A DNA stretch of 43,684 nt from Herbaspirillum sp. RV1423 (GCF_000577615.1 NZ_CBXX010000045.1:1-43684); one strand, 5' to 3'; shown: positions 1 through 8,174, numbered from the stretch's first letter. Notes: a model not told the origin generated them from the letters alone. Numbers and translations: made by a program.

Positions 1-147
1 CGCTCCATCATACCCGGCGAAAATGGCAATCAGCAAGTAGCTGATTTAAAAGGAAATATTACGGTGAGCACCGCTGTAACCCGCATGAATACTGGGGGCG
101 ACTACCGTCGTAGAGTACACGGGAATCAAAGGAACCCCGAGTAGACA
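1..147 (+). CDS. 3' end of an unknown gene (partial)
   Basis: Frame 1 is open from the first base of the window to a TAG at 145-147, giving 48 residues that end in RVHGNQRNPE. The reading looks protein-like and polar, and a strong terminator hairpin follows at 206-233, as expected at the end of a transcription unit. I do not recognise the family. A stretch of 48 codons without a stop can arise by chance, so this is tentative; the gene would have to continue to the left of the window. Confidence 0.35.
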
Positions 148-205
148 AACGTAAATACGCTTTCGTCGGGGTATCTGTTTAAGAACAATACGTGGCCTAA
201 AAGCG

Positions 206-233
206 AAATGCCCCGCGAGCAGGCGGGGCATTT
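206..233. terminator. Bidirectional rho-independent terminator
   Basis: A perfect 11-bp inverted repeat (AAATGCCCCGC and its complement) with a 6-nt loop is flanked by A-rich and T-rich ends, so it can work in both directions. It lies between the possible gene end at 147 and the end of the minus-strand gene at 311, and would serve both. Confidence 0.8.
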
Positions 234-310
234 CTTGAACCATCATTGCGGAGCCTTACGGTTTCAGCTTTGATGCTTTAATTCTAACAGTAGGTGATTT
301 TGGAATCTAG

Positions 311-733
311 TTAAATCGTGCTGCTGGCAGATCGCAAAAGACCTTGACTGGCGGCTTCAATCTTCTTATTCGATCCCTGCAAAAGCTGTTCAAGCATTGC
401 AATCGCCGCAGTTGGAGACGATGTCAGGTGGTTCTTTTCGACGATCAATCCAGGTCCACCGGCCCTGTTGTTCATCACCATCGACAGCGTTTCACTGAGT
501 TCTTCATACAATGCGTCACCAGCTAACAGATCCGCGTAAGAAACATCTGCTTCGTTAAATCCGAGAGAAACTGATGCCTTCCCACGGGCAATATTCACTG
601 TCATTTCTAAGCCCGCTGGAAGAGTCTCCAAGATGTGAGTAATCTGCTTCCCCAGTTTTTCGATGGCACTGATGGTCAAACTCGCCGGCTTCCCAACGCC
701 GGGCACCGCATTTTTGTTGGTCATGTTATACAT
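311..733 (-). CDS. Hypothetical protein, 140 aa
   Basis: An unrecognised soluble protein of 140 residues with no signal peptide or membrane segment. The N-terminal part is Lys- and Gly-containing; the C-terminal third (AIAMLEQLLQGSNKKIEAASQGLL) looks helical. An alternative start is the ATG at 724, three codons in (MTNKNAV). No clear ribosome-binding site decides between the two. It lies about 70 bp downstream of the Nlp-type regulator on the same strand and could share its transcript, with the hairpin at 206-233 as terminator. Coding status rests on length and composition only. Confidence 0.5.
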   Translation of the reverse strand: MYNMTNKNAVPGVGKPASLTISAIEKLGKQITHILETLPAGLEMTVNIARGKASVSLGFNEADVSYADLLAGDALYEELSETLSMVMNNRAGGPGLIVEKNHLTSSPTAAIAMLEQLLQGSNKKIEAASQGLLRSASSTI

Positions 734-805
734 CTGCTGTTAAATTCAACAACTCCCTCGCCCCTTGCCGCTAGACGTGGCCCAAATTTCGTTCTTATAT
801 TTGCT

Positions 806-1096
806 TCAACCAGTCAACCCTACGCTACCTGACTGGCCTCCCCCTCGATCGTTTGATTGCAGCCCCCTGCTCATACACGATTCACAAACAGGTAAATAAA
901 TTCGTTCCGGTTTGGGCCATATCTCTGCTACAGATTTACCAAGCAGATCAGAGATGTACGTCTGAACTCGCATGGATTTGCCACGCCCACTTACAACCAG
1001 ACTGACTGTTGACGGAGTAATCCCAAGATCTTTCGCAGCAATCGTTATGCTTTTCCCTGCTTTGCGGATGGATGCTTTGATGTCTTCTGGATGCAT
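806..1096 (-). CDS. Nlp/Ner-family DNA-binding regulator
   Basis: A small helix-turn-helix protein of the Ner/Nlp (SfsB) family, the family of the Mu Ner repressor. The family signature is clear in the first 65 residues: MHPEDIKASIRKAG at the N-terminus, a central helix-turn-helix ending TPSTVSLVVSGRG, then LLGKSVAEIWPKPER. The C-terminus carries two cysteines (VCESCM) and a glycine-rich tail, longer than usual for the family. The start at MHPED is chosen because family members begin there; a GTG at 1114 would add six residues. It is divergent from the XRE regulator at 1342, so the shared 245-bp gap probably holds operators for one or both. Confidence 0.8.
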   Translation of the reverse strand: MHPEDIKASIRKAGKSITIAAKDLGITPSTVSLVVSGRGKSMRVQTYISDLLGKSVAEIWPKPERIYLPVCESCMSRGLQSNDRGGGQSGSVGLTG

Positions 1097-1341
1097 AGAA
1101 TATTCGGCGACCACTTCAAAACTTGATCGCCAGTTTATCTAAATAGTTTGATCAACAATAAGTTCAAATTATATGGAGGCGATTTCCAACGCGCAATAGT
1201 CGCTGGCATAAAATGTCGAAATACAACTATAAATGATCAATTCGGCACCATAAAAGGGTGATGGGCAACGATATGCGGTGTTACTTATTTTTTGTTGATA
1301 CCTGACTGTCTCTGCTTTGCAACTTCGAGTAGGGGATGGCG
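1097..1341. promoter_or_regulatory. Divergent promoter region between two regulators
   Basis: This 245-bp AT-rich gap separates the divergent Nlp-type and XRE-type genes. It contains candidate promoter elements, such as TATAAA near 1231 and several TTGATCAA-like stretches around 1148-1157, but no strong palindrome that I can assign. An AGGGG at 1331-1335 serves as ribosome-binding site for the right-hand gene. Confidence 0.4.
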
Positions 1342-1713
1342 ATGTCAATGAAGGAAGAGTTTATAAATAAAAGAATAGGCAAGACGATTGCAAAGAGGAG
1401 AAAAATTGCAGGTTTTACACAAGAAGAGGTCGCTGATCACCTGGGCATAAACACAGAATCTTTTTCGCGGATTGAACGTGGATTAATCAGCCCAGGCATA
1501 TATAAACTTTATATATTGGCGGACTTTTTTGAATGTGGAGTTGACTCGTTTCTTATCGAAAGCAGCCGGCGCCCAACTGACCAGGCCAAATACATTTCGC
1601 AACTGTTGATGAAAAATAGCTCAGCTGATCGAGCGGTCATTGTTTCCGTGCTTGAAAGACTTTCCAAACACATGCGGAAATCCACTTTGTCCAATATTGA
1701 CGAACGTGAATAG
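1342..1713 (+). CDS. XRE-family transcriptional regulator
   Basis: A 123-residue regulator. Residues about 10-65 form a Cro/C1-type helix-turn-helix: IAKRRKIAGFTQEEVADHLG, then TESFSRIERGLISPG, then LYILADFF, which is the standard XRE arrangement. The C-terminal 55 residues have no recognised domain. The start at 1342 is preferred because AGGGG (1331-1335) lies six bases upstream; the ATG at 1336 is too close to it. A strong inverted repeat follows 16 bp after the stop, so the protein may control the rep operon downstream as well as itself; that is inference. Confidence 0.82.
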   Translation: MSMKEEFINKRIGKTIAKRRKIAGFTQEEVADHLGINTESFSRIERGLISPGIYKLYILADFFECGVDSFLIESSRRPTDQAKYISQLLMKNSSADRAVIVSVLERLSKHMRKSTLSNIDERE

Positions 1714-1729
1714 TAAAATCACCTGGAAT

Positions 1730-1754
1730 TGCACATTGATTAGATCAATGTGCA
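1730..1754. promoter_or_regulatory. Operator-like inverted repeat before the rep operon
   Basis: A perfect 11-bp inverted repeat (TGCACATTGAT, 3-bp spacer, complement) lies between the XRE gene and the parC-like/rep genes. There is no T-run after it, which argues against a terminator. A possible -10 (TACTAT, near 1777) lies just downstream. It is a good candidate binding site for the XRE or Nlp regulator. Confidence 0.6.
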
Positions 1755-1812
1755 TAAATCAATTAATCCTTGTGGTACTATTTAGCCTGTTATGTCACGC
1801 AAGGTTCATCAA

Positions 1813-2142
1813 ATGAGCACGCAAACTATTGATCATGCAGCTCTGCTTCTCCTCGCTGAGTCTGGCGTCATTACAGACGTTGAGGTTAAAGGGAGCCAGG
1901 GAGGATGGGGTATCACTGTTCGCTATGGCACCAAAGAAAGCACGTTGTCCCAAGCTCGACGCAAGAAAACAAAGTTGTTCAAGAATCTCCAACTGGCAAC
2001 TTTGTATTTAAAGGATCTTGGTTTGCCAACTTTTAAGGTGGATTCTCAATACTATGAACCGGGCGAGAATTCGCGTCCTGGTAATGCCGAGAGACTCAAA
2101 AGCATCCATCAAAAAGCCCAAGTTCAAAAAGCAGGTCATTGA
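1813..2142 (+). CDS. ParC-like partition-associated small protein
   Basis: A 109-residue protein resembling the ParC-family partition-associated proteins of betaproteobacterial plasmids. Shared features seen here are an N-terminal MSTQTIDHAALLLLAESG, a central GGWGITVRYG and then LATLYLKDLGLPTFKVD. The start at 1813 fits that family; the ATG at 1792 would add seven residues. It lies 58 bp upstream of rep, with a rep iteron in the gap, so it is probably co-transcribed with rep and under the same autoregulation. Its biochemical role is not established; the assignment is from remembered family pattern and needs a profile search. Confidence 0.5.
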   Translation: MSTQTIDHAALLLLAESGVITDVEVKGSQGGWGITVRYGTKESTLSQARRKKTKLFKNLQLATLYLKDLGLPTFKVDSQYYEPGENSRPGNAERLKSIHQKAQVQKAGH

Positions 2143-2159
2143 TGATCGTAGAGATCCCC

Positions 2160-2174
2160 GTCAGTCATTTTGAG
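2160..2174 (-). promoter_or_regulatory. Single Rep iteron in the rep leader
   Basis: GTCAGTCATTTTGAG is the exact reverse complement of the oriV iteron. It lies 26 bp upstream of the rep start. By analogy with other iteron plasmids, Rep binding here would repress rep expression. Confidence 0.75.
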
Positions 2175-2200
2175 TGAATTTAAGGCATCAAGGAGAACAT

Positions 2201-3232
2201 GTGGACTCATATAGTCAACCCAAAGTTGGTAGCGCGATCGAGATAAAAACAAAGGCAAACTCCGTAAAAGCGGATATGCGTAAGTTGATTCCTGCGCAAT
2301 TGGCATTCTGGCCGGATAACCAACGCGCTGTCGCGAATGAGCTTGCCCGCTCTGCCCTCTTTCTTTGCCGTGATCCTAGAGAAAAACGTCAGTTTTTCGA
2401 TAACGAGTCCCTATATGTGCTTGGGGAAGGCGCTATTACCTACAAGGGAGAGGAGCTGAGAGAACGTGACGAGGATATTTGGATCAGCCTGACACACCTC
2501 GCCCGCGAGATGAGCGCCGGTAAAATGGTTGTGACAGTGAGCAGTAGCGATATTTGCAAGCAAAATAATTGGCGCCAGGATCAGCGCTATTACAACGAGA
2601 TCTTTAAGTCCATCCAGCGTATGAAAGGTGGGGTTATTGGCGTCTACTCGAAACGGTTGGCCAAGGCACTTAAGTACGAGAAAGCTATCCAGGCAAATGC
2701 TTCTGATGCGGAGCTGGCCAGATTGCACGACGAGCTAACGAAAGTCGAAGCGCGTCTGGCTGAAGGTCATGAAATTCATGATGACGAGCTGGGCGGCATG
2801 ATGATGTCTCTGATCCATGGCGATCCGACCTTCACTGGCGCCAAAGGACTCAAAAATAATATCCCCCAGGGTAATCTTCAATGGGAGATTGTCCTGGACA
2901 AAAAAATGGTCTCGCTTTTTGCAAAGCCGTTTTTGACGCTGGTTGACAACGAAGTTCGTCAAGAACTAACTGGCACAGGCAAGCGCCTTCATACTTATTT
3001 TTCTAGTCATCAAAAACCCTACCCTGTGAAATTACGAAATTTAGAGAAAATGGTGGGCTTGAATTTTGGGGCACTTAACGCTTTAAAAGCAAACATCAAT
3101 TCCCACTTGAAAAAGTTGCAGGATTTGGGTGCTATTTACGATTTCTCCTATAAAAAAACGGCAGACGACACCGATTGGCTTGTTACCGTTAATCGATTCC
3201 CTCCGCAAAAAGAATCAGTGAACTCAAAATGA
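2201..3232 (+). CDS. trfA: TrfA-family plasmid replication initiator
   Basis: Replication initiator that binds oriV iterons and opens the origin. The family signature lies about residues 75-130: VLGEGAITYKGEELRERDED followed by IWISLTHLAREM. The C-terminal half has the second winged-helix pattern (TYFSSHQKPYPVKLRNLEKMVG). The GTG at 2201 is chosen because AGGAG (2191-2195) sits five bases upstream; the GTG at 2174 would add nine residues but has no ribosome-binding site. The stop codon lies inside the first downstream iteron, so rep and oriV are fused end to end. At 343 residues it is close to the long form of TrfA. A Lys/Glu-rich helical insertion near residues 165-195 may be a linker. The upstream iteron suggests autoregulation. 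Confidence 0.9.
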   Translation: MDSYSQPKVGSAIEIKTKANSVKADMRKLIPAQLAFWPDNQRAVANELARSALFLCRDPREKRQFFDNESLYVLGEGAITYKGEELRERDEDIWISLTHLAREMSAGKMVVTVSSSDICKQNNWRQDQRYYNEIFKSIQRMKGGVIGVYSKRLAKALKYEKAIQANASDAELARLHDELTKVEARLAEGHEIHDDELGGMMMSLIHGDPTFTGAKGLKNNIPQGNLQWEIVLDKKMVSLFAKPFLTLVDNEVRQELTGTGKRLHTYFSSHQKPYPVKLRNLEKMVGLNFGALNALKANINSHLKKLQDLGAIYDFSYKKTADDTDWLVTVNRFPPQKESVNSK

Positions 3233-3510
3233 CTGACACTCTCAAAATGACTGACACGCCAAATGCCTTGTCACCCATTTTGAGCGGTTTCATGATCAAA
3301 ATGAGTGACGGCAAACTCAAAATGACTATCCCCAGGTTTCCGAAAAACTCAAAATGACTGATGCGGCACTCACGCACCTACCCTCATCAGTCGCTTTGAG
3401 TAATATTTTCACTCAATTCGACTGATATCGATATTTTAAATTTCCTTTATATTTGAATTAGTTACGCGAGTTATGCACAGGTAGTTAACTGGTTTTTTAA
3501 CTACTTTTAA
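3223..3510. other. Vegetative replication origin (oriV)
   Basis: At least eight iteron-like units related to CTCAAAATGACTGAC lie at 3223, 3241, 3270 (inverted), 3295, 3316, 3348, 3386 (inverted) and 3412. The first two are perfect and 18 bp apart. They are followed by an AT-rich stretch (3427-3465) and a DnaA box TTATGCACA at 3471-3479. Iterons, an AT-rich melting region and a DnaA box next to a TrfA-type gene together define an iteron origin. Mixed orientation is unusual for a TrfA origin. Confidence 0.85.
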
Positions 3511-3519
3511 CCTAAAAAC

Positions 3520-3895
3520 AGCGGCCTATGGCCGCGCCGCCTCTTGGGGCTACGCCCCGCCGGCTCCTCCGCGCCTTTGGCGCTTCGCCCGCGCTACGCG
3601 CTCCCACCCGGCAACCCAGGGGCAAGCCCCTCGGCCTACGGCCTCACCCAACACCAATACTAGCCCCCAGAGGGGGCCTACGGCCTTCGGCCTTGAAAGC
3701 CCCCCACCCCAGTACGATCCCGCTCCGTAAAAGCAATCCGAAGCACTACTGGTCCGCGGGGGCGTGCCGCCCCCCTGTCTGGCCCTACGGGCCACGGACT
3801 CGACCCCCCTGTGGGAGGGCAAGCCCTCCCCCCGCTACGCGGCTCCCCCCACCGGCGCCTTTGGCGCGGTTCGGCAGGAAAGGGGGGTGACAAAT
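3520..3895. repeat. GC-rich hairpin mosaic, no gene
   Basis: A run of very GC-rich short palindromes, such as GGGGCTACGCCCC, GGCCTACGGCC and GCGCCTTTGGCGC, abuts oriV. Open frames here are Pro/Arg/Ala low-complexity readings on both strands with no domain, so I call no gene. The 22 bases at 3541-3562 recur exactly at 13926-13947, linking this block to other GC-rich intergenic blocks of the plasmid. Confidence 0.7.
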
Positions 3896-4142
3896 GCCTA
3901 TGGCGCCCTCCAGAAACGCCGTGGAGCTACTTTTGACTGACCGGTAAGGGGTAGGACTGTGTTGATGTGCAACGTGCTCATAGCGTTGGTTATGGGCGTT
4001 GGCTAATTTTGTGCATTCGACTGATAGATCATCAGTCGATTTGAGCTCAGTTTCTTTTCGTTTTTGATGATCGGAAGATGCTGATTAGAGGCTGGTTGTC
4101 GGTGATTTACGGCCTCTACGGTCGTAAGCCAGCTGGACATTG

Positions 4143-4530
4143 ATGTTCCTGGAGGTGGTGGTGTTGGGATGTGGTGCGGCCGGACGGTTTGGGCTCGATC
4201 GGAACCCGCTGACCAGCAGCTGGTCGATCGCGTGGATCTGCCTGCCGGCATCGAGCAGCTGGCCCAGTTTTGCGCGCTGCTGAATCTGGTGCGATAGCCC
4301 GGCGGTGCCGGCGGCAGCCGTGGTGCCGGAGTCTGCATTGCGCACACCTGGTCGACGCGGATCTTCGGCGCCGGCGGTCGACATCGAGGGTAGCCAGCGA
4401 CGTGCTCCTGCAGCTGGTGGTGACGGAAATTGGTGCGGTGGATATCTTCCGCCTCGATCGGATGCCGCTTTCGTACAGCTGGTAGACACGGTGGATCTGC
4501 ATGCTGGCATCGAGCAGCTGGACCAGCGCG
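4143..4530. repeat. Degenerate repeat region, possible decayed gene
   Basis: A sequence around 4190-4265 recurs about 259 bp later at 4453-4527, including CATCGAGCAGCTGG in both, with a diverged middle copy near 4345. The minus strand reads LGQLLDAGRQIHAIDQLL and LVQLLDASMQIHRVYQLY in the two outer copies but in different frames, separated by shifts. That suggests a former repeat-containing gene downstream of kfrA that has decayed. The surrounding 3896-4637 has no other gene I can support. It could equally be non-coding repeat DNA. Confidence 0.45.
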
Positions 4531-4637
4531 ATTCACTGCTGATATCAAAACAAAAATACTCCGAAAAGCGAGGCATTTTTTATTTGTATTTTTAAACTTC
4601 GCGATCGACGATCAATCCTAATGCACCGCTGCGACTC

Positions 4638-4672
4638 GTAAAAAGAAACAGGCCGGCCAGGTGGCCGGCCTC
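4638..4672 (-). terminator. Rho-independent terminator of kfrA
   Basis: On the minus strand, GGCCGGCC, a 4-nt loop and its complement are followed by TGTTTCTTTTT. It lies 65 bp after the kfrA stop, in the right orientation. Confidence 0.85.
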
Positions 4673-4736
4673 TTATGCGGTATTGGAGGTCGGTATTCGA
4701 TCGGCCAGCTCCGTCGCTGGCCAAGTCATACCAGAG

Positions 4737-5384
4737 TCACGTCTTCCCCTTGTCGCTAGTCTGTACGCGCAGGGCTTCAGAGACAGCCAATTGCTTTTCG
4801 GCGTCGATGCGCTTCTGGCGCTCCTGGTCCAGCTCGACGCGCAAGTCCTCCAGTTCCTTTTTCAAATCGGGCATCGATTCCAGGCGCAACTTGTCCTTGG
4901 CCAACTCAACATGGGCGTGTTCCACTGCAGCGCGCTCACGGAGCACGTTGTCTTTTTCCGTGGCCAGAGCATCGGCCAGCATCGCGGCTTTCGTCTCGGC
5001 CGCAGATTTGGCGCCGGCCAAGGTTTCAGCTGTGGCTTGCAGGGATTCGATCTCGACGGCCTGGCGCTCATTCTCGGCCGCGAGGTCGTGATTAGTTTGC
5101 TGCTGTTCCGCAATCTCGATTTCCAGCGGCGCGCGCGCCGCGGCCATCTCGGCCGCAAAAAATTCAGCAATACCCCGTTGCAGCGACGGCGGTAAGGCCG
5201 AGGCCGTCACGGCCGGCGCCGTATGCCCATTCTTCCATTCATTAACGAAGCGGTTGATGGTTAAGTTGCTTCCCGACCCCAAATGTTCGCGCACTGTGCG
5301 TAAGGTGGGGCGCACGTTTTTAGCGGTGAGCGTATCGCAGACGCCGAAGACTTGTTCTCGGGTGATGGTTGCTTCGCGGGCCAT
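4737..5384 (-). CDS. kfrA: KfrA-like DNA-binding coiled-coil protein
   Basis: KfrA proteins are plasmid-encoded, site-specific DNA-binding proteins with a long coiled coil, thought to support plasmid stability. Residues 1-75 match the KfrA N-terminal DNA-binding domain: ITREQVFGVCDTLTA, then PTLRTVREHLGSGS and INRFVNEWK. Residues about 90-200 are an Ala/Glu/Lys coiled coil. The start at MAREATITRE is chosen for its GAAAGG ribosome-binding site; the frame stays open further upstream but runs through the operator repeats. Total length is 215 residues, shorter than IncP-1 KfrA. It has its own terminator at 4638-4672 and probably represses itself through the repeats at 5402-5443. Confidence 0.82.
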   Translation of the reverse strand: MAREATITREQVFGVCDTLTAKNVRPTLRTVREHLGSGSNLTINRFVNEWKNGHTAPAVTASALPPSLQRGIAEFFAAEMAAARAPLEIEIAEQQQTNHDLAAENERQAVEIESLQATAETLAGAKSAAETKAAMLADALATEKDNVLRERAAVEHAHVELAKDKLRLESMPDLKKELEDLRVELDQERQKRIDAEKQLAVSEALRVQTSDKGKT

Positions 5385-5401
5385 GTCGAACCTTTCATAA
5401 C

Positions 5402-5443
5402 AATATGAGATGATATGATTGGTATGATACGATATGATATGAA
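5402..5443. promoter_or_regulatory. kfrA promoter with ATATGAT-type repeats
   Basis: The 42 bp upstream of kfrA are a run of related heptamers (ATATGAG, ATATGAT, GTATGAT, ATATGAT, ATATGAA) at spacings of about 7-12 bp. KfrA of IncP-1 plasmids represses its own promoter, so this is a likely KfrA operator. The reading is from sequence pattern only. Confidence 0.6.
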
Positions 5444-5708
5444 GTAAGGCAACCGGAATATTATTATTTTTCATTGCATTGCGTCGATAGGCAATGCCGA
5501 GGTATGCGTCGGTGCTCGATGTATTTGGTATGGTGGTCGACGCCACTTCGGGGCATGATGCGCCGGCGGTTGGTGATCCACAATTCGACTGAATGTCATC
5601 ACCTACGGCATTCGCTGCCCGGTGTCGGCCGCGCTGGTCATGCTCATACAGAGCTGGCCAGGCTCCAGGCTTTCATTGCTATGAAAGACAAGAATGAACT
5701 TTCATCCA

Positions 5709-5729
5709 TTGATAACTACTAATTATCAA
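5709..5729. promoter_or_regulatory. Inverted repeat upstream of the recombinase gene
   Basis: TTGATAA, 7-bp spacer, TTATCAA: a perfect 7-bp inverted repeat. A second one, CTTTCAT/ATGAAAG with a 4-bp loop, lies about 30 bp to its left. Both are about 100 bp upstream of the recombinase start, in the otherwise empty stretch 5444-5828, and could be operator or recombinase binding sites. Confidence 0.4.
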
Positions 5730-5828
5730 GGTATGTAAAAAACGGTGTAAAATCTGGCTTAAATTTTCCGCGCCGCTGAAAGCCTTGCCCCGTCAGCGTT
5801 TGCGCGCCACGCCACTCCGGAGCCGTTC

Positions 5829-7970
5829 ATGTCGCCGACCACCGTAGATCTGCCGCAGATCACCCCGACCGTTGCCGACAGCGCAGCACCGGCGCCGCTG
5901 CTGCGCGTCGTGCTGGCGACTCCTACTCCGGCTCCGCCCACGCGCCGCAAGCTGCATCTGGGCCACTTCGCCTTCATGCGCGCCTTGGTGCAAGGCCTGG
6001 ACACCGGTGCCAGCTGGGACCGCTACCTGCGCATCGAGGGTGAGCGCAGCGATATCCGCACCGTTCGCCGCACGATCGCCTGGCTGCGCGATGAATTCGC
6101 TGCGGCTGCCCAACGCCACGACCGCCACGGCGCCGCGCGCCTGGTGCGCATGAATCTCTCTACCGTGGTCGACCTGGCGCCGGCGTTGCCGTCACTGGAA
6201 GACTTCGCCGCCGAGCGCGGCATGGAAGACTTTTCTGAGGCTGAGCAGTTGGAAGCCTTTCATGAAGCCTACGGCGCCGATGCAGGGACACAGAAGCAAT
6301 CTCGCCGGGCCCGGCTGATTGCCAAGCAGCTTGACGTGCTGCGCTGGCTGGAGAACCTGGTTGCCGAGCCGCCGCGGGCAGGCGATGGCGTTGGCGCCTG
6401 GCTGCATCCGGATCGCGCACAGCGCCTGATCGCAGCCGGCGTTGAAACACTCGCGCAGCTGGTGGAGCATATCAATGGCGTCGGCCGTGGCTGGACTCGG
6501 CGGTTCAAGGCAATCGGTGCCGGCAAAGGCGAACCCATCCTAGACTGGCTACGCGATCACGAAATCACCATCGGCCTGTCGCTGGCATCGCATGTGGGCC
6601 AGCCACGCTCGAAGCTCAATGCCGTTGCGCTGCGTACAGTGGTGCCGCATCAGACCGGCATGGTGCCGATCGACAAATTCATCGTGCCAGCAGACCTGGA
6701 CGGATCAGCAGGACGCTTCCGAGCGCCGTTAGGTCAATGCCTGATGCGCGCCAATCATGACTACGATGCGATTCTCGCATTCATTCGCAGCAAGCACGGT
6801 TTGACTCCGGACCAGCGAGCCGCCTTGGCCAAGAAACGCGGCATCGATCCGGCAGTGCCGGCCGGTCCGCTCGACTGGCTGAGCATGCTATCTAATACGC
6901 AGCGCGCCTATCTGAAGGAAACTGAGCGCTTTTTATTATGGGCCATCCTGGATCGTCAATTGCCCTTGTCGTCCATGACGATGGAAGATTGCACGGCATA
7001 CCGGGATTTTTTAAGCGATCCGCAGCCAGCTGCTACCTGGTGCGCGCCACGCGGCCGGGAGCGCCTGAAAAGCGGCTGGCGGCCGTTCGAGGGACCGCTG
7101 TCGCCAAGCGCGCAGCGGCGTACCATCACCATCCTCAAAACGTTTTATAAATTTCTGGTCGATCAGCGCTATCTGATTGGAAATCCCTGGGCAGGCGTAA
7201 GCAAACCGAAGCCCGTACATGCCGAGCTGGACGTCGCTCGCAGCTTGACGCAGGCAGAATGGGCCTTTGTAAACGCCCGGCTCGATAAGTTGGCGCCAAC
7301 CTCCGCCAACTTGCGGTTGCGCTTTGGCTTGCGCCTGCTCTATCGCACCGGCCTGCGTCGTTCAGAAGTGGTTGCGGCACGCGTAGGAGACATGAAATGG
7401 GAAACATTGCCGGCAACAGATGCTGGCGATCCAGCGGTGTCAGGCTGGCTGCTGCGCGTAGTCGGCAAGGGGGGCAAGATCCGTGAAGTCAAAATTTCCC
7501 TTTCACTGGCCGAAGATCTAGCGCGATACCTTGAATCCCGTGGCTTGTCGCCGTTCGTGATTGATCCTGCCAATGCAAACGCGTATATGCTTGGCCAGGC
7601 CGTGGACGTGGCTGAACGGGCGCCCTGGTCGCCGGCAGGGAAACGAGCGCTGGCAGGCCAGCCTGTCGATCCGCGCGCCGGCATTGAGGCTTCGACTTTG
7701 CACGATCAGATCAAGGGATTTTTTGCGGAGTGCGCCGGCGCGATGTCGGCCATCGATCCTACGTCAGCGGCCCAGTTTGGAAAGGCCAGCACCCACTGGT
7801 TGCGACACACTCGGATCTCACATTCGCTCGCGGCAGGCACGCCAATCGATATCGAGAGCAAAAATGCTGGTCACTCCTCGATCGGCACGACCAGCCTGTA
7901 CACTCATATTGAGAAACGGCGCCTGCTGGAAGGCGCGGATAAGTTCTGGAAGTCGGCTGACCGACAATAA
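5829..7970 (+). CDS. Large tyrosine recombinase (DUF3701 integrase)
   Basis: A 713-residue site-specific recombinase of the phage-integrase superfamily. The C-terminal catalytic domain shows the expected residues: Arg510 in TGLRRSE, His656 and Arg659 in HWLRH, His682 in AGHSSIG, and the nucleophile Tyr691 in SLYTH. The N-terminal 250 residues match the DUF3701-type extension found on long betaproteobacterial integrases (HLGHFAFMRALVQGLD; TAGVETLAQLVEHIN-like region), and a SAM-like core-binding domain follows. The start has GGAG seven bases upstream. Codon use is much more GC-rich than in the small genes to the right, which suggests separate origin. No neighbouring genes are obvious cargo and no attachment site could be identified. 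It may resolve multimers or mark an integrated element. Confidence 0.88.
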   Translation: MSPTTVDLPQITPTVADSAAPAPLLRVVLATPTPAPPTRRKLHLGHFAFMRALVQGLDTGASWDRYLRIEGERSDIRTVRRTIAWLRDEFAAAAQRHDRHGAARLVRMNLSTVVDLAPALPSLEDFAAERGMEDFSEAEQLEAFHEAYGADAGTQKQSRRARLIAKQLDVLRWLENLVAEPPRAGDGVGAWLHPDRAQRLIAAGVETLAQLVEHINGVGRGWTRRFKAIGAGKGEPILDWLRDHEITIGLSLASHVGQPRSKLNAVALRTVVPHQTGMVPIDKFIVPADLDGSAGRFRAPLGQCLMRANHDYDAILAFIRSKHGLTPDQRAALAKKRGIDPAVPAGPLDWLSMLSNTQRAYLKETERFLLWAILDRQLPLSSMTMEDCTAYRDFLSDPQPAATWCAPRGRERLKSGWRPFEGPLSPSAQRRTITILKTFYKFLVDQRYLIGNPWAGVSKPKPVHAELDVARSLTQAEWAFVNARLDKLAPTSANLRLRFGLRLLYRTGLRRSEVVAARVGDMKWETLPATDAGDPAVSGWLLRVVGKGGKIREVKISLSLAEDLARYLESRGLSPFVIDPANANAYMLGQAVDVAERAPWSPAGKRALAGQPVDPRAGIEASTLHDQIKGFFAECAGAMSAIDPTSAAQFGKASTHWLRHTRISHSLAAGTPIDIESKNAGHSSIGTTSLYTHIEKRRLLEGADKFWKSADRQ

Positions 7971-7976
7971 ATCGTC

Positions 7977-8174
7977 TTAGTTCACTGGCCCACTTGGAGT
8001 TTTCTGTCGTGGCGTAACGATGAACTGCTGACCATTGAACTCAATCAAGGTCATTCCGCTTTTGGTCAACTTTATCAATTCAGCCGTTCCAAGAAATTCC
8101 CTACTGTTGCCATCCTGGTTGATGAACTGGATCATCAGGATGGCCCCCGCATACTTGACACCAAGACACTCCAT
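7977..8174 (-). CDS. Small hypothetical protein, 65 aa
   Basis: A possible 65-residue protein ending FIVTPRQKTPSGPVN. The middle reads EFLGTAELIKLTKSGMTLIEFNGQQF, a plausible beta-rich fold. A different minus-strand frame overlaps it at 8101-8295 (64 aa), and a single frameshift near 8101-8174 could join the two, so this may be the 3' part of a longer broken gene. It is the last gene of the minus-strand run that starts at 10063 and converges on the recombinase. The stretch 8175-8348 otherwise holds nothing I can support. Confidence 0.4.
   Translation of the reverse strand: MECLGVKYAGAILMIQFINQDGNSREFLGTAELIKLTKSGMTLIEFNGQQFIVTPRQKTPSGPVN

Noticed and set aside
46..246. Minus-strand frame of 66 codons at the left end
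   Set aside because: It starts inside the terminator hairpin at 206-233 and has no ribosome-binding site; the plus-strand partial frame is preferred.
3528..3890. Open frame of 120 codons on the plus strand, and overlapping frames on the minus strand
   Set aside because: Low-complexity Pro/Arg/Ala readings of a GC-rich hairpin mosaic; several frames and both strands are open for the same reason, and no ribosome-binding site or domain is present.
4003..4621. Several overlapping frames on both strands between the hairpin mosaic and kfrA
   Set aside because: All frames of the repeat region are partly open because of high GC content; the best protein-like readings are spread over different frames, so it is described as a decayed region and not as genes.
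5474..5722. Plus-strand 82-codon frame between kfrA and the recombinase gene
   Set aside because: No ribosome-binding site, odd composition (many Cys, Arg, His), and it crosses the inverted repeats upstream of the recombinase gene.
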